Notes: generated by a model from the sequence alone, not told the origin. A stretch of DNA of 64,000 bases from Bacteroidales bacterium (GCA_029983675.1 JASBYY010000009.1:1-64000); one strand, 5' to 3'; counted from the stretch's first letter, positions 17,954-26,456 are shown. Program-made: numbers and translations.

Positions 17954-17990
17954 TTCTTGTAGTCACTATATTATTATTTCCCCGATTTTA

Positions 17991-18815
17991 TCATTTCATT
18001 CTTTTCATTGTGCTACTAAGAAGTAACGATTTCATCTGAGTAATAGCCACTTTATTGAGCTGCAATAGTCTTTCACTTTGCGACAAACCTTGCCGGATTA
18101 GCAATGCGTTAATACTTTCCATATTACTCAATACTACAAGTTGTTCCAGGGTAGCGTAATCTCGTATATTTCCAATTCTTTCCGGGTTCTTGTCCCGCCA
18201 TTCTTTTGCTGTGATTCCGAAAAGAGCGACATTCAATATATCAGCCTCGTTCGCATAAACAAAAGCAGTCTGTTGTTTGGTGATTTCTTGCGGTATAAGG
18301 TTTTCTTTGATTGCATCGGTATGTATTTGATAATTTACTTTGGCAAGGGTGCGTTGCAAATTCCACTCTAATTTCAGGCGGTCATTTTCTTCGTTTTTGA
18401 GGCGTTGGAATTCTTTAATTACATAAAGTTTAAATTCTATTGAGATCCATGAAGCAAATTCCAAAGCAATATCTTTATGAGCAAAGGTACCGCCATATCT
18501 CCCTGATTTAGACACGATACCTATGGCATTTGTGCTTTCTATCCACCTTTTGGGAGTCATCACAAAACTATTCAATCCGGACTGCTTTCTAAACCCATCG
18601 AATTCGAGGGGTTTAAAGTTGGGGTTATAAATAGTCTCCCAAATTCCCAAAAGTTCAATAGTATTACGATTACGCATCCAATTCTGAATAATAATGTCGG
18701 TATGCTTGGCATCTCTGTGCCGAGCAATATCTGTAATCGAAATAAAATCGTTTTGATTGTCTTCGTACAAAACGATCTCGACACCCTGAACTTCTATCTT
18801 TTTATTCTTTACCAT
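17991..18815 (-). CDS. KilA-N domain protein
   Basis: A 274-aa soluble protein. The N-terminal part (about 20-125) carries the KilA-N type DNA-binding fold, seen as DFISITDIARHRD, NWMRNRNTIELLGIWE, NPNFKPLEFDGFR, GRYGGTFAHKDIALEFASWIS and FKLYVIKEFQRLK. The C-terminal half has conserved ITKQQTAFVYANEADILNVALFG and NIRDYATLEQLVVLSNMESINA. Such genes are found in phages and scattered as solo genes in Bacteroidota chromosomes; their role is unknown. It sits between the tetR gene and its presumed target operon, 48 bases downstream of tetR, and could be co-transcribed with it. Confidence 0.88.
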   Translation of the reverse strand: MVKNKKIEVQGVEIVLYEDNQNDFISITDIARHRDAKHTDIIIQNWMRNRNTIELLGIWETIYNPNFKPLEFDGFRKQSGLNSFVMTPKRWIESTNAIGIVSKSGRYGGTFAHKDIALEFASWISIEFKLYVIKEFQRLKNEENDRLKLEWNLQRTLAKVNYQIHTDAIKENLIPQEITKQQTAFVYANEADILNVALFGITAKEWRDKNPERIGNIRDYATLEQLVVLSNMESINALLIRQGLSQSERLLQLNKVAITQMKSLLLSSTMKRMK

Positions 18816-18863
18816 GGTCTATCGATGCGTTAATGCATGTAAATATGTCATTATTTATCGGAT

Positions 18864-19496
18864 TTACCGTGTTACTTCCACCATCGTTTCCATCCAAACC
18901 GGAATTAGCTTTTTACGCTCCTGCATCATGCTATTGAATTGCTTGTCGTTCAATCCGCCAATTCCCTTTAGAAAGGGCTTTCCGATAAAAGGAAAGATAA
19001 TCTGCCCCAGCAGATTCATCAAAAAATGCATGGGATTAGAAACAGCGACTTCCCCTTTCTCGGCGGCTTCTCGATATTGCTTGAAAAACACTGAATCCAT
19101 AACCACTTGATTTATTTGTAACTTGTCGATAAGCCCATCTGAATTGTCGCGCAGCTCGCTCATCATGAAAATCGGGATGTTCGGGTCCTGTGTAAAAAAG
19201 TCAATGTAATGCGAAACAATGAGTTCCACTTTTTTTTCCAAAGAAGTGTCTTCATTATTCAGAAGCGTGGTCATGCTTTGCACGAAAGACGATACCGTTT
19301 CCAACATGATGATGTCGAACAGGTTTTTCTTACTGCGGAAATAATAATTGAGCAAGGCGAGGTTGATTCCGGCTTCTTCGGCTATATCCCTCGTCCGCGT
19401 GGCGGCATAACCCTTTTGCTGAAACACCTTCCGCGCCGCTTCCTTGATTTTTCCTTCGGTGGAAAGTTCTTTTTTATCTACTAATTTGCCCTTCAT
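18864..19496 (-). CDS. TetR-family transcriptional repressor
   Basis: A 210-aa regulator. The N-terminal helix-turn-helix (about 14-62) reads KIKEAARKVFQQKGYAATRTRD with INLALLNYYFRSKKNLFDII, a textbook TetR DNA-binding domain. The C-terminal ligand domain is all-helical. In E. coli the YbhGFSR pump is controlled by the TetR protein CecR (YbiH), so this gene is the natural candidate repressor of the adjacent pump operon. Shared palindromes upstream of both support control of the operon and of itself. Its inducer is unknown. Confidence 0.93.
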   Translation of the reverse strand: MKGKLVDKKELSTEGKIKEAARKVFQQKGYAATRTRDIAEEAGINLALLNYYFRSKKNLFDIIMLETVSSFVQSMTTLLNNEDTSLEKKVELIVSHYIDFFTQDPNIPIFMMSELRDNSDGLIDKLQINQVVMDSVFFKQYREAAEKGEVAVSNPMHFLMNLLGQIIFPFIGKPFLKGIGGLNDKQFNSMMQERKKLIPVWMETMVEVTR

Positions 19497-19520
19497 TATT
19501 GCAATACAAATTTATGACTG

Positions 19521-19552
19521 CAAAGATATTACTATTTTTTGATTTAAACAAA
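19521..19552 (-). promoter_or_regulatory. tetR promoter (-7 and -33)
   Basis: On the minus strand TATCTTTG (19521-19528) is the -7 box and TTTG (19549-19552) the -33 box, with a 20-bp spacer. This closely matches the Bacteroidota consensus. The operator palindrome 19553-19563 abuts the -33 box. Confidence 0.8.
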
Positions 19553-19563
19553 TGATTTAATCA
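19553..19563. promoter_or_regulatory. Candidate TetR operator at the tetR promoter
   Basis: TGATTTAATCA, a perfect 5+1+5 palindrome identical to 17809-17819, directly adjacent to the tetR -33 element. This suggests autoregulation. Confidence 0.6.
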
Positions 19564-19648
19564 ATTGAATTTTTCAAGTAATTCAACTTTCTTGTTTACA
19601 ACAAACCGCGTTCAGCATATTACTGAAAGCCAATCAGAAAGAAAAGGA

Positions 19649-21256
19649 TCATCCTATCCTTACCCGTTTCAAATTCAACATATTGGTCGGATTACTTCCC
19701 AGGCCGATCACACGTCGGTTGACGAAGCGCAGCACCTCGTCGTAAAACAGCACCAACACCGGTGCATCTTGCATCATCAGGCTGTCCATCGACTGGTAGC
19801 AGCGGCACCGTTCGTTTGCATCGGCGGTAGTCATCGCCTTAGCATACAAACAATCGAAAGCAGTGTTGGAATAATGCGAATAGTTGGGTCCGTCAGGTGC
19901 AAAGTTTGCCGTGGTGAACAGCGAGAGATAATTTTCAGCATCCGGATAGTCGGCCACCCACGAAGAACGGAAAAACGACAGGCTGCCGTTGGCACGCATG
20001 CTGCGCAACGTAGCGGGCGGCATCACTTCCATGTTGCAGTTTATGCCGATTGAGGCGACTTGCGACTGTACAAACTTCCCAATATCGGCATATTCCGCTG
20101 TAGTGGAAAGGCGCAATGTCTGCCCTTCCAAAGCATGTTCGACGACCAACTGTTGCGCTTTTCTCATATCAAAAGCATAACCGATGCTGTCAGAATGCCC
20201 CGAAAGCCCAACCGGAATCATGCCTCCCGTTGCTGCAATCCCTATGCCGTTGCGAAGATAACGCAACATCTTTTCACGGTCAATGCAATAACTGACGGCC
20301 TGCCTCAATGCCTTGGCGCGGTCAGGTCCCAACTTGTCAGCGGAATCGATGAAAAACGAAAAATACTCCGTGTTCAGGTATGGCTCTGTGACTAAATACA
20401 CGGATTCTTCGTATTTCTTACGCAGCTTTCCATCGCGAGTGAGCAATTCATCCTTATACCGTGCATCGATACCCGACATGAAGTCGAACTTGCCTTTGAC
20501 GAACTCCAGAAAAGCCACTTGCTTATCGATGAGGAAGCTAATGGATACCGCATCAAGATACGGCAGCCTTCGGTCGCCGTCCCATTCAAAATAATTCGGA
20601 TTCTTGCGGAAAACGAGCTTCACCGCTTCTTTCCAATACTGGAAAGCGAAAGGTCCCGTTCCAACAGGATGTCGCCGAAAATCATCACCATAATACTCCA
20701 CAGCTTCATGCGGGACGACAGAAGCATATGTCATTGACAAAATGCCGAGGAAAGGCGGAAAAGGCTGCGACAATTCCACTTGAAAAGTAGTGTCGTCCAA
20801 CACACGAAAAGCATAACCGTCATCATCATGCCGCACTTGGGCGAAAATCCACGCCCCAGGAGAGTTCAAATGCTTGTCAACCAACCTGTTGAAAGAGTAA
20901 ACGACATCATAAGCATTCAGGTAGCGCGGTTTATAGAAACAAGTATCCTGATGAAACCGCACATCATTGCGCAAGAAAAAAGTGTAGGTCAGTCCATCGT
21001 CACTGATCTCCCAGCGTTTGGCAATCATGGGCACAATATTCATGCTGTCGTCAAGTGCCACAAGACTATTATATAGTTGATTGCAAGCCCAAATATGCGG
21101 AAGGTCCTTGGCATATATCGGATCGAGGGTCAAAATGCCTGCCGCCTCATTGTATCTGAAAATCGCACGTCCTTCATTCTCAACCTGCTGCAAATGACAA
21201 CTCGCCAAGCCAACGAGAAGCAGGATTAACCCTAATTTTACTCCGCCTTTTATCAT
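19649..21256 (-). CDS. Peptide/solute-binding lipoprotein, SBP family 5 (OppA/DppA-like)
   Basis: A 535-aa lipoprotein (signal with lipobox VGLASC, lipidated Cys20). The family 5 fold is seen from ILTLDPIYAKDLPHIWACNQLYNSLV, the ISDDGLTYTFFLRNDVRFHQD segment, AYDVVYSF, and GTGPFAFQYW near residue 200. It would bind oligopeptides or a related ligand in the periplasm. No cognate permease or ATPase genes are adjacent, so it is an orphan here. Own promoter upstream at 21270-21277. Confidence 0.9.
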   Translation of the reverse strand: MIKGGVKLGLILLLVGLASCHLQQVENEGRAIFRYNEAAGILTLDPIYAKDLPHIWACNQLYNSLVALDDSMNIVPMIAKRWEISDDGLTYTFFLRNDVRFHQDTCFYKPRYLNAYDVVYSFNRLVDKHLNSPGAWIFAQVRHDDDGYAFRVLDDTTFQVELSQPFPPFLGILSMTYASVVPHEAVEYYGDDFRRHPVGTGPFAFQYWKEAVKLVFRKNPNYFEWDGDRRLPYLDAVSISFLIDKQVAFLEFVKGKFDFMSGIDARYKDELLTRDGKLRKKYEESVYLVTEPYLNTEYFSFFIDSADKLGPDRAKALRQAVSYCIDREKMLRYLRNGIGIAATGGMIPVGLSGHSDSIGYAFDMRKAQQLVVEHALEGQTLRLSTTAEYADIGKFVQSQVASIGINCNMEVMPPATLRSMRANGSLSFFRSSWVADYPDAENYLSLFTTANFAPDGPNYSHYSNTAFDCLYAKAMTTADANERCRCYQSMDSLMMQDAPVLVLFYDEVLRFVNRRVIGLGSNPTNMLNLKRVRIG

Positions 21257-21269
21257 CTTGATTTTTCAA

Positions 21270-21277
21270 CAAAATTA
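21270..21277 (-). promoter_or_regulatory. Promoter -7 box for the binding-protein gene
   Basis: TAATTTTG on the minus strand, 13 bases upstream of the ATG, implying a very short leader. Confidence 0.55.
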
Positions 21278-21337
21278 CAAATTATCTCCCGTGTCATCAT
21301 CACACATTACGCAACCCTCAGGGACACCTCTAATTAA

Positions 21338-22024
21338 TTACAAATCCGGATATAACTGATTGAATTTTACATCATAGAATTTAATGCGCGACAGGGTGTT
21401 GCGTGTCCATGCCAGCCTCAGCTCATCTTTTTCTTCATCGGTCAACTTCCAATTGATGTCAGAAGAAGCGTGCAAACGATTGGTAAGCGCATGCATAAGC
21501 AAAGCCGCCGACACGCTGATATTGAAGCTTTCGGTGAACCCAAACATCGGGATGCGGACATGCATATCGGCATGTGAGATGGCATAATCGGTAAGACCAG
21601 TCTTTTCCGTTCCAAATACCAAAGCCACGGGCCTGTCGATCGGCAATGTATCAGGCGTAAAGTCGTTGCGGTGCGGACACGTTGCGGCGATTTGATAGCC
21701 CCTTGCATGAAGCATGTCGAAAACAGCGGGCGTATTAAAGTCCAATTCATTGTACTTGTGCAAATTAAGCCATTTCGTACTACCAACGACAATATCAGGA
21801 TTGATGTCGTAAACATTGTGGTTTTCAATAATATGAACGTCTTGAACCCCTGTCAAATCGCAGCTGCGAAGCACAGCGCTCGCATTGTGCGACTGGTAGA
21901 TGTCCTCAAGCACCACCGTCACATGTCGGGTGCGATAGGCCAAAACCTCCTCGAAGCGTTGTTTGCGCTCGGCCGTGATGAAAGCATATAGGAATTCAAG
22001 CAGTTTTTTATCTCTTGGCGTCAT
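21338..22024 (-). CDS. trmH: SpoU/TrmH-type tRNA 2'-O-methyltransferase
   Basis: A 228-aa SPOUT methyltransferase. Motif 1 is VLEDIYQSHNASAVLRSCD (about 37-55), motif 2 LVFGTEKTGL (about 133-142) and motif 3 FTESFNISVSAALLMHAL (about 158-175). The C-terminal extension after motif 3 is as in TrmH, which methylates G18 of tRNAs, so the specific assignment is favoured over rRNA methyltransferases. Acts in the cytoplasm with SAM. Monocistronic, divergent from the TPR gene. Confidence 0.88.
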   Translation of the reverse strand: MTPRDKKLLEFLYAFITAERKQRFEEVLAYRTRHVTVVLEDIYQSHNASAVLRSCDLTGVQDVHIIENHNVYDINPDIVVGSTKWLNLHKYNELDFNTPAVFDMLHARGYQIAATCPHRNDFTPDTLPIDRPVALVFGTEKTGLTDYAISHADMHVRIPMFGFTESFNISVSAALLMHALTNRLHASSDINWKLTDEEKDELRLAWTRNTLSRIKFYDVKFNQLYPDL

Positions 22025-22046
22025 GAAATTTGATGTTTTCGAAGTG

Positions 22047-22054
22047 CAAAAATA
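22047..22054 (-). promoter_or_regulatory. Promoter -7 box for trmH
   Basis: TATTTTTG on the minus strand, 22 bases before the trmH ATG. Confidence 0.65.
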
Positions 22055-22202
22055 CGCTATTTTTCGAGCATTGAATCCATTGACGTGCGATCATCCATTC
22101 ATAACGAAAACATATTTTACTGATAACCATTTATTTATAACAACATTAAAGAAAAAGAAAGTCTAATAGATTTTTTTTGCATCATCATATTGGTAAAAAA
22201 TG

Positions 22203-22210
22203 TAATTTTG
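22203..22210 (+). promoter_or_regulatory. Promoter -7 box for TPR gene
   Basis: TAATTTTG, 22 bases before the ATG at 22233. Confidence 0.65.
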
Positions 22211-22232
22211 CGCTTTGAAATTTTGAATCAAT

Positions 22233-22928
22233 ATGGCAAATCAAAGTGAAAAGCAGAATCGCGTAGACGAAAATCTGCAAAATGTTGAAAATGCGTTAAG
22301 CAAGACCGAACTTTTTATTGAGAAAAACCAGAAGACCATTTGGATTGTCCTGGGCATCATCATTGCAATAGTCCTTATCATCTTCGGAATCAAGAAATCC
22401 TATCTGGATCCTCGTTCCGAAGAGGCCAGCAAGCAGATTTTCAAAGCTCAGCAACAATTCGAAAAAGGTCAATATGAAGCTGCTTTGAATGGCGACGGCA
22501 ACTACCTCGGCTTCCTGAGCATCGTTGATGAATACGGCTCGACAAAAAGCGGCAAATTGGCTGCCTATTATGCCGGCATTTGCTACATCAATCAAGGCAA
22601 ATTCAACGAGGCCCTCTCCATGCTTGAAAAATTCAAAGGCTCGGATCAGATTCTTGCTCCGTTGTCATACGGTCTTATGGGCGACTGCTACATGCAGCTT
22701 GATGATGTTCAGAAAGCCATTTCGAAATACGAAAAAGGCGCCTCTATGAGAACCAACAACTTCGCCACACCGATGCTTTTGCAAAAGCTTGGCGCTTCCT
22801 GCGAAATTGCCGGTGACAACGCCAAAGCATTAAAAGCTTACGAAACCTTGAAAAAAGACTTCCCGTTAAGCAACGAGGCCTTTGAAATAGAAAGAAATAT
22901 TGCCAAACTCAAAGAGATGACGAAATGA
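22233..22928 (+). CDS. Membrane-anchored tetratricopeptide-repeat protein
   Basis: A 231-aa protein with a cytoplasmic N-terminus, one transmembrane helix (about 36-54, TIWIVLGIIIAIVLIIFGI) and a C-terminal periplasmic TPR array (about 65-225, e.g. AAYYAGICYINQGKFNEALSML and PLSYGLMGDCYMQLDDVQKAI). The design resembles YfgM, an ancillary Sec-translocon subunit/periplasmic chaperone partner, but homology to YfgM is only suggested by architecture. Monocistronic with its own promoter and terminator. Confidence 0.87.
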   Translation: MANQSEKQNRVDENLQNVENALSKTELFIEKNQKTIWIVLGIIIAIVLIIFGIKKSYLDPRSEEASKQIFKAQQQFEKGQYEAALNGDGNYLGFLSIVDEYGSTKSGKLAAYYAGICYINQGKFNEALSMLEKFKGSDQILAPLSYGLMGDCYMQLDDVQKAISKYEKGASMRTNNFATPMLLQKLGASCEIAGDNAKALKAYETLKKDFPLSNEAFEIERNIAKLKEMTK

Positions 22929-22955
22929 TTTTCTAAATCATCAAATATTGAATTA

Positions 22956-22984
22956 AAGTCCGGCAGTTATGTCGGGCTTTTTTT
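22956..22984 (+). terminator. Terminator after TPR gene
   Basis: A 10-bp stem AAGTCCGGCA / TGTCGGGCTT (two G-T pairs) with GTTA loop and a T-run to 22984. Confidence 0.88.
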
Positions 22985-23037
22985 GTCAAATCAATGATAA
23001 ACAGAAAGGAAGCCCATTTTCTCTTTTCGAAAAAGCC

Positions 23038-23045
23038 TAACTTTG
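23038..23045 (+). promoter_or_regulatory. Promoter -7 box for fmt
   Basis: TAACTTTG ends only 4 bases before the first fmt ATG, so the transcript would be leaderless or nearly so. Confidence 0.65.
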
Positions 23046-23049
23046 CACC

Positions 23050-24024
23050 ATGAACACCATGAAAAAGATAAAGATCGTATATTTTGGCACTCCTGAGTTT
23101 GCTGCATCTCAATTGGAAGCTGTCTTGAAGGCTGGCTACGAAATAGCTGCCGTCGTCACCATGCCCGACAAACCCGCGGGGAGGGGCAAGAAAATCCGTT
23201 TTTCCGAAGTGAAAGAAACCGCCCTTCGTCACGCGTTACCCTTGCTACAGCCCGCAAATCTAAAAGACCCTGAGTTTTTGAAACAATTAGAATCATTCCA
23301 GGCCGATCTTTTCATCGTTGTGGCTTTCAGAATGCTGCCGGCTGCCGTATGGAGAATGCCACGCCTGGGCACTTTCAACCTGCATGCTTCGCTTTTACCC
23401 CAATATCGCGGTGCGGCACCTATTAACCACGCCATCATTAATGGCGAAACCGAAACCGGATTGACCACCTTCTTCCTGAACGAAGATATTGACAAAGGTG
23501 CCGTCATCCTGCAAAAAAAGGTTGTTATCCGCCCCGATGAAACCGCTGGAGAACTGCATGACGAGCTGATGCGATTGGGTAATGAGCTTGTAGTATCAAC
23601 GATAGAGAAAATCGAGTGCAGGACGGCGACCGTCACCACTCAAGATCAGCTTTCATCAGGCGTTGCACTAAAAGAAGCGCCCAAAATATTCAAGGATTTT
23701 TGTTTTATCGATTGGAACTGCGACTGCACCTCTATCTATAACCTTGTTCGTGGTCTGTCGCCATACCCTGCCGCGCATACACGCCTCGTTTCTGCGCAAA
23801 GCCAGCCTATCGACTTGAAAATATACGCATGCAAAACGGAAAGCTGCATCCATCATGAAGCGACGGGAAGCGTACGCACCGACGGTAAGACTTTTTTGAA
23901 AATTGCAGTTTCTGACGGCTACATCTACTTGACGGTTTTACAACAAGCCGGAAAAAAGCAAATGACCATCGAAGAATTTCTACGCGGCTTTCATTTTGAC
24001 GAAACATGGAAAACCTCATTTTAG
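23050..24024 (+). CDS. fmt: Methionyl-tRNA formyltransferase
   Basis: Transfers a formyl group from 10-formyl-THF to Met-tRNA-fMet. 324 aa, normal length. N-terminal hydrolase fold begins KIKIVYFGTPEFAASQLEAV. The catalytic triad is visible as Asn110 and His112 in FNLHASLLPQYRGAAPI and Asp148 in NEDIDKGAVI. The C-terminal tRNA-binding OB-like domain follows from about residue 205. Two ATGs (23050 and 23059) are possible starts; the promoter -7 box at 23038-23045 makes the second ATG attractive because it leaves a short leader. Confidence 0.97.
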   Translation: MNTMKKIKIVYFGTPEFAASQLEAVLKAGYEIAAVVTMPDKPAGRGKKIRFSEVKETALRHALPLLQPANLKDPEFLKQLESFQADLFIVVAFRMLPAAVWRMPRLGTFNLHASLLPQYRGAAPINHAIINGETETGLTTFFLNEDIDKGAVILQKKVVIRPDETAGELHDELMRLGNELVVSTIEKIECRTATVTTQDQLSSGVALKEAPKIFKDFCFIDWNCDCTSIYNLVRGLSPYPAAHTRLVSAQSQPIDLKIYACKTESCIHHEATGSVRTDGKTFLKIAVSDGYIYLTVLQQAGKKQMTIEEFLRGFHFDETWKTSF

Positions 24025-24091
24025 GGTTTGAAACATGCTTTGAAACGCCCTGAAGAAGCGACTTTTGATGCGTTTTGAAAAAAATACCACA

Positions 24092-24128
24092 TTTTTTGTC
24101 AAAAAAAAGTGTTTTTTTTGACAAAAAG
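24092..24128. repeat. Perfect 16-bp AT-rich hairpin upstream of HU gene
   Basis: TTTTTGTCAAAAAAAA (24093-24108), a GTG loop, then its exact complement (24112-24127). It lies 67 bases past the fmt stop and directly upstream of the HU promoter. It could be a weak bidirectional terminator or a protein-binding or bent-DNA element. Confidence 0.8.
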
Positions 24129-24130
24129 TC

Positions 24131-24159
24131 TTGCACAATAAGAAATTAAACTATTTTTG
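24131..24159 (+). promoter_or_regulatory. HU gene promoter (-33 and -7)
   Basis: TTG at 24131-24133 and TATTTTTG at 24152-24159 with an 18-bp spacer; the leader would be about 33 nt. Confidence 0.75.
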
Positions 24160-24198
24160 TAGCCGTTACTAATTTATTAACCAACAAATACAACAAAA

Positions 24199-24462
24199 AT
24201 GAACAAAGCAGAATTAATCGATGCAATGGCCGAAAAAGCCGGCATGACAAAAGTTGATGCAAGAAAAGCTCTTGATGCTTTCATGGAAGTCACCAAAGGG
24301 GCTATTAAAAAGGACGACAAAATTGCTCTCGTTGGATTCGGTTCCTTTACAGTAACCAAACGCGCCGCCAGAAAAGGCCACAACCCGAAAACAGGAAAAT
24401 CCATCAACATCCCTGCAAAGAAGGTTGTCAGATTCAAACCCGCTTCCAACATCATGAAATAA
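24199..24462 (+). CDS. hup: DNA-binding protein HU
   Basis: An 87-aa histone-like nucleoid protein. MNKAELIDAMAEKAGMTKVDA starts the helical dimerisation part, GFGSFTVTKRAARKGHNPKT is the beta-arm with the family signature, and NIPAKKVVRFKPA closes it. Bends and compacts DNA as a dimer. Monocistronic between its own promoter and a shared terminator. Confidence 0.96.
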   Translation: MNKAELIDAMAEKAGMTKVDARKALDAFMEVTKGAIKKDDKIALVGFGSFTVTKRAARKGHNPKTGKSINIPAKKVVRFKPASNIMK

Positions 24463-24480
24463 TCAAGTTCTGGAAACACG

Positions 24481-24506
24481 AAAAAGGCCGCTTAAGCGGC
24501 CTTTTT
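24481..24506. terminator. Bidirectional terminator between HU gene and recQ
   Basis: A fully palindromic 26-mer with core GGCCGCTTAAGCGGCC flanked by five As and five Ts serves both convergent genes. Confidence 0.93.
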
Positions 24507-24510
24507 CGTT

Positions 24511-26439
24511 TTAATACTTCTTCCCTTTCTTCACTGTGCTGATATTTCCACGCCCATCGTCGCGTATCATCCCATTATCCATCATCCACCGAAGCACTTC
24601 CAGCACATCTTCCTCCCTGCTTTCACTGCATAAAGTAGTGGCTCCGTAAACGGTCAGCGGTTGCTCCATGAGTACATTCGTAATCCTATCGCTAATCTGC
24701 TGGTAAATCTTTCTTTCCGATAAATCAGCGTGTTTTTTTCGACAGACATCGCAACGTTCGCAACAACGGCTGTCCTTCTCGTTGAAATAACGCAAGAGCT
24801 GCACGCTCCGGCACTCTTCGTCATCATTAACAAAGTCGATGACGGCCTGCATCCGTTCCTGGACCTCTTTTTTCCTATCATAATAATGCTCACTCGACAG
24901 ACTGAAATATTTCGTATCGATATATTCCGACAAAAACAACAACTGCGGCTTATCATTCCGTGGCGCATAGCTGAGGTAATTCATTCTCTCCAGTTGTTTC
25001 AGCTGCGCTGCGACCTTGTCCGCTCCTATTCCGACCTTTCCTGCCAAGCTTTCCTCATCGATTTTGACGAAATCGGTTAATACGCCGGGCAAACTGCGCA
25101 AGAGCACATTAATTAAGGTGCTATATTTCGGATTGTCGAGTTGAAAACGATACAAAGCTTCGCGCGAGGCCTTGATAAACAGCTTTGAAGGTTCTTCAAA
25201 ACTTTCAGAGCGGGTCCAGAAGCCCTCTTTCTCCAAAAGCTTCAAGGTGTTGAATACCTCCAGCATCGAAAAGCCATACTGCCTCGCAAAATCAGACATG
25301 ATGAAAGGGTATGAAACACCATTTCCGGAACCGACAGGGATTTGCAAATAGTTTCCAATGGCCTTGTAAATCATCTTGATGCGTTCCAATTCAGGAAAGG
25401 AAACCGACAGATTGTCTTTCAACTTGGCAATATCCTCCTGAGAAACGAGTAACATGGCATCGGCAGGCTTCAGGTCGCGTCCCGCACGGCCGGCCTCCTG
25501 AAAATAAGCTTCAATGCTATCGGGAAGGTCGATATGAACCACGAGACGGACATCGGGCTTGTCGATACCCATTCCAAAAGCATTGGTGGCCACAATGACC
25601 CTAACCTTTCCTTTCATCCATTGCTCCTGCCTCACATCGCGCACTTTGACATCAAGTCCGGCATGATAATAGGTCGATGAAATCCCGATGGAAGAAAGCC
25701 AATCGGAAATGACTTGTGTACGCTTACGGCTGCGCACATATACAATGGCGCTGCCCGATGTCATTCCTTGAAGTCTTCTCTGTAGCAATCCGAATTTATC
25801 CGCTTCATGGAACACACTGTAAGTGATATTCTTACGTTCAAAGCTGCTTTGAAACACATTGCGTTGTTTGAAGCCCAATCGGAACTGTATGTCATCAACT
25901 ACCTTTGCAGTAGCAGTGGCCGTCAACGCCAGCACTGGCGTGTTGGGAATAAAGGGTCTGATTTCGGCTATCTTCAAATAGGGCGGACGAAAATCATAGC
26001 CCCATTGCGAAATGCAATGCGACTCGTCCACCGCCAACAGATTGACTTTCATGCGGCGCAAGGCTTCAATAAATTGATTTGTCATCAGCCGCTCCGGAGA
26101 CACATAAAGGAACTTCAACCGTCCGAAAACAGCCTGATTGTACGCCAAATCCATCGCATCGGGGTGCATGCCCGAAAAAATCGCGGCGGCAGGTATGTTT
26201 TTTTCAACCAAGTGCGCCACCTGATCTTTCATCAAGGCAATCAACGGGGTGATGACCACGCAAATCCCGTCCATTGCCATAGCAGGCACTTGGAAACAGA
26301 TCGACTTGCCACCACCCGTGGGCAGCAAGGCCAGCGTGTCGCGGCCCGCGACAACAGCATCTACAATGTCCTCCTGCAAAGGACGAAACGACGGATAGCC
26401 CCAATATTGCCGTAATACAGAAAGTGTCTTTTCGCTCAT
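24511..26439 (-). CDS. recQ: ATP-dependent DNA helicase RecQ
   Basis: A 642-aa superfamily 2 helicase acting in recombination and repair. Walker A is PTGGGKS (residues 40-46), motif II DESH (138-141; Ser instead of Ala in DEAH is frequent in this lineage), motif III LALTATAT, and motif VI QEAGRAGRD. The RQC zinc site shows as CRSVQL...CCERCDVC (about 530-555) followed by a winged helix. No clear C-terminal HRDC domain. The promoter -7 box is 18 bases upstream of the ATG. Convergent with the HU gene. Confidence 0.96.
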   Translation of the reverse strand: MSEKTLSVLRQYWGYPSFRPLQEDIVDAVVAGRDTLALLPTGGGKSICFQVPAMAMDGICVVITPLIALMKDQVAHLVEKNIPAAAIFSGMHPDAMDLAYNQAVFGRLKFLYVSPERLMTNQFIEALRRMKVNLLAVDESHCISQWGYDFRPPYLKIAEIRPFIPNTPVLALTATATAKVVDDIQFRLGFKQRNVFQSSFERKNITYSVFHEADKFGLLQRRLQGMTSGSAIVYVRSRKRTQVISDWLSSIGISSTYYHAGLDVKVRDVRQEQWMKGKVRVIVATNAFGMGIDKPDVRLVVHIDLPDSIEAYFQEAGRAGRDLKPADAMLLVSQEDIAKLKDNLSVSFPELERIKMIYKAIGNYLQIPVGSGNGVSYPFIMSDFARQYGFSMLEVFNTLKLLEKEGFWTRSESFEEPSKLFIKASREALYRFQLDNPKYSTLINVLLRSLPGVLTDFVKIDEESLAGKVGIGADKVAAQLKQLERMNYLSYAPRNDKPQLLFLSEYIDTKYFSLSSEHYYDRKKEVQERMQAVIDFVNDDEECRSVQLLRYFNEKDSRCCERCDVCRKKHADLSERKIYQQISDRITNVLMEQPLTVYGATTLCSESREEDVLEVLRWMMDNGMIRDDGRGNISTVKKGKKY

Positions 26440-26456
26440 GCCTTTGATTTACTATG

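Noticed and set aside
25807..26415. 202-aa plus-strand frame opposite recQ
   Set aside because: Overlaps the conserved RecQ helicase core; composition is that of a shadow frame.
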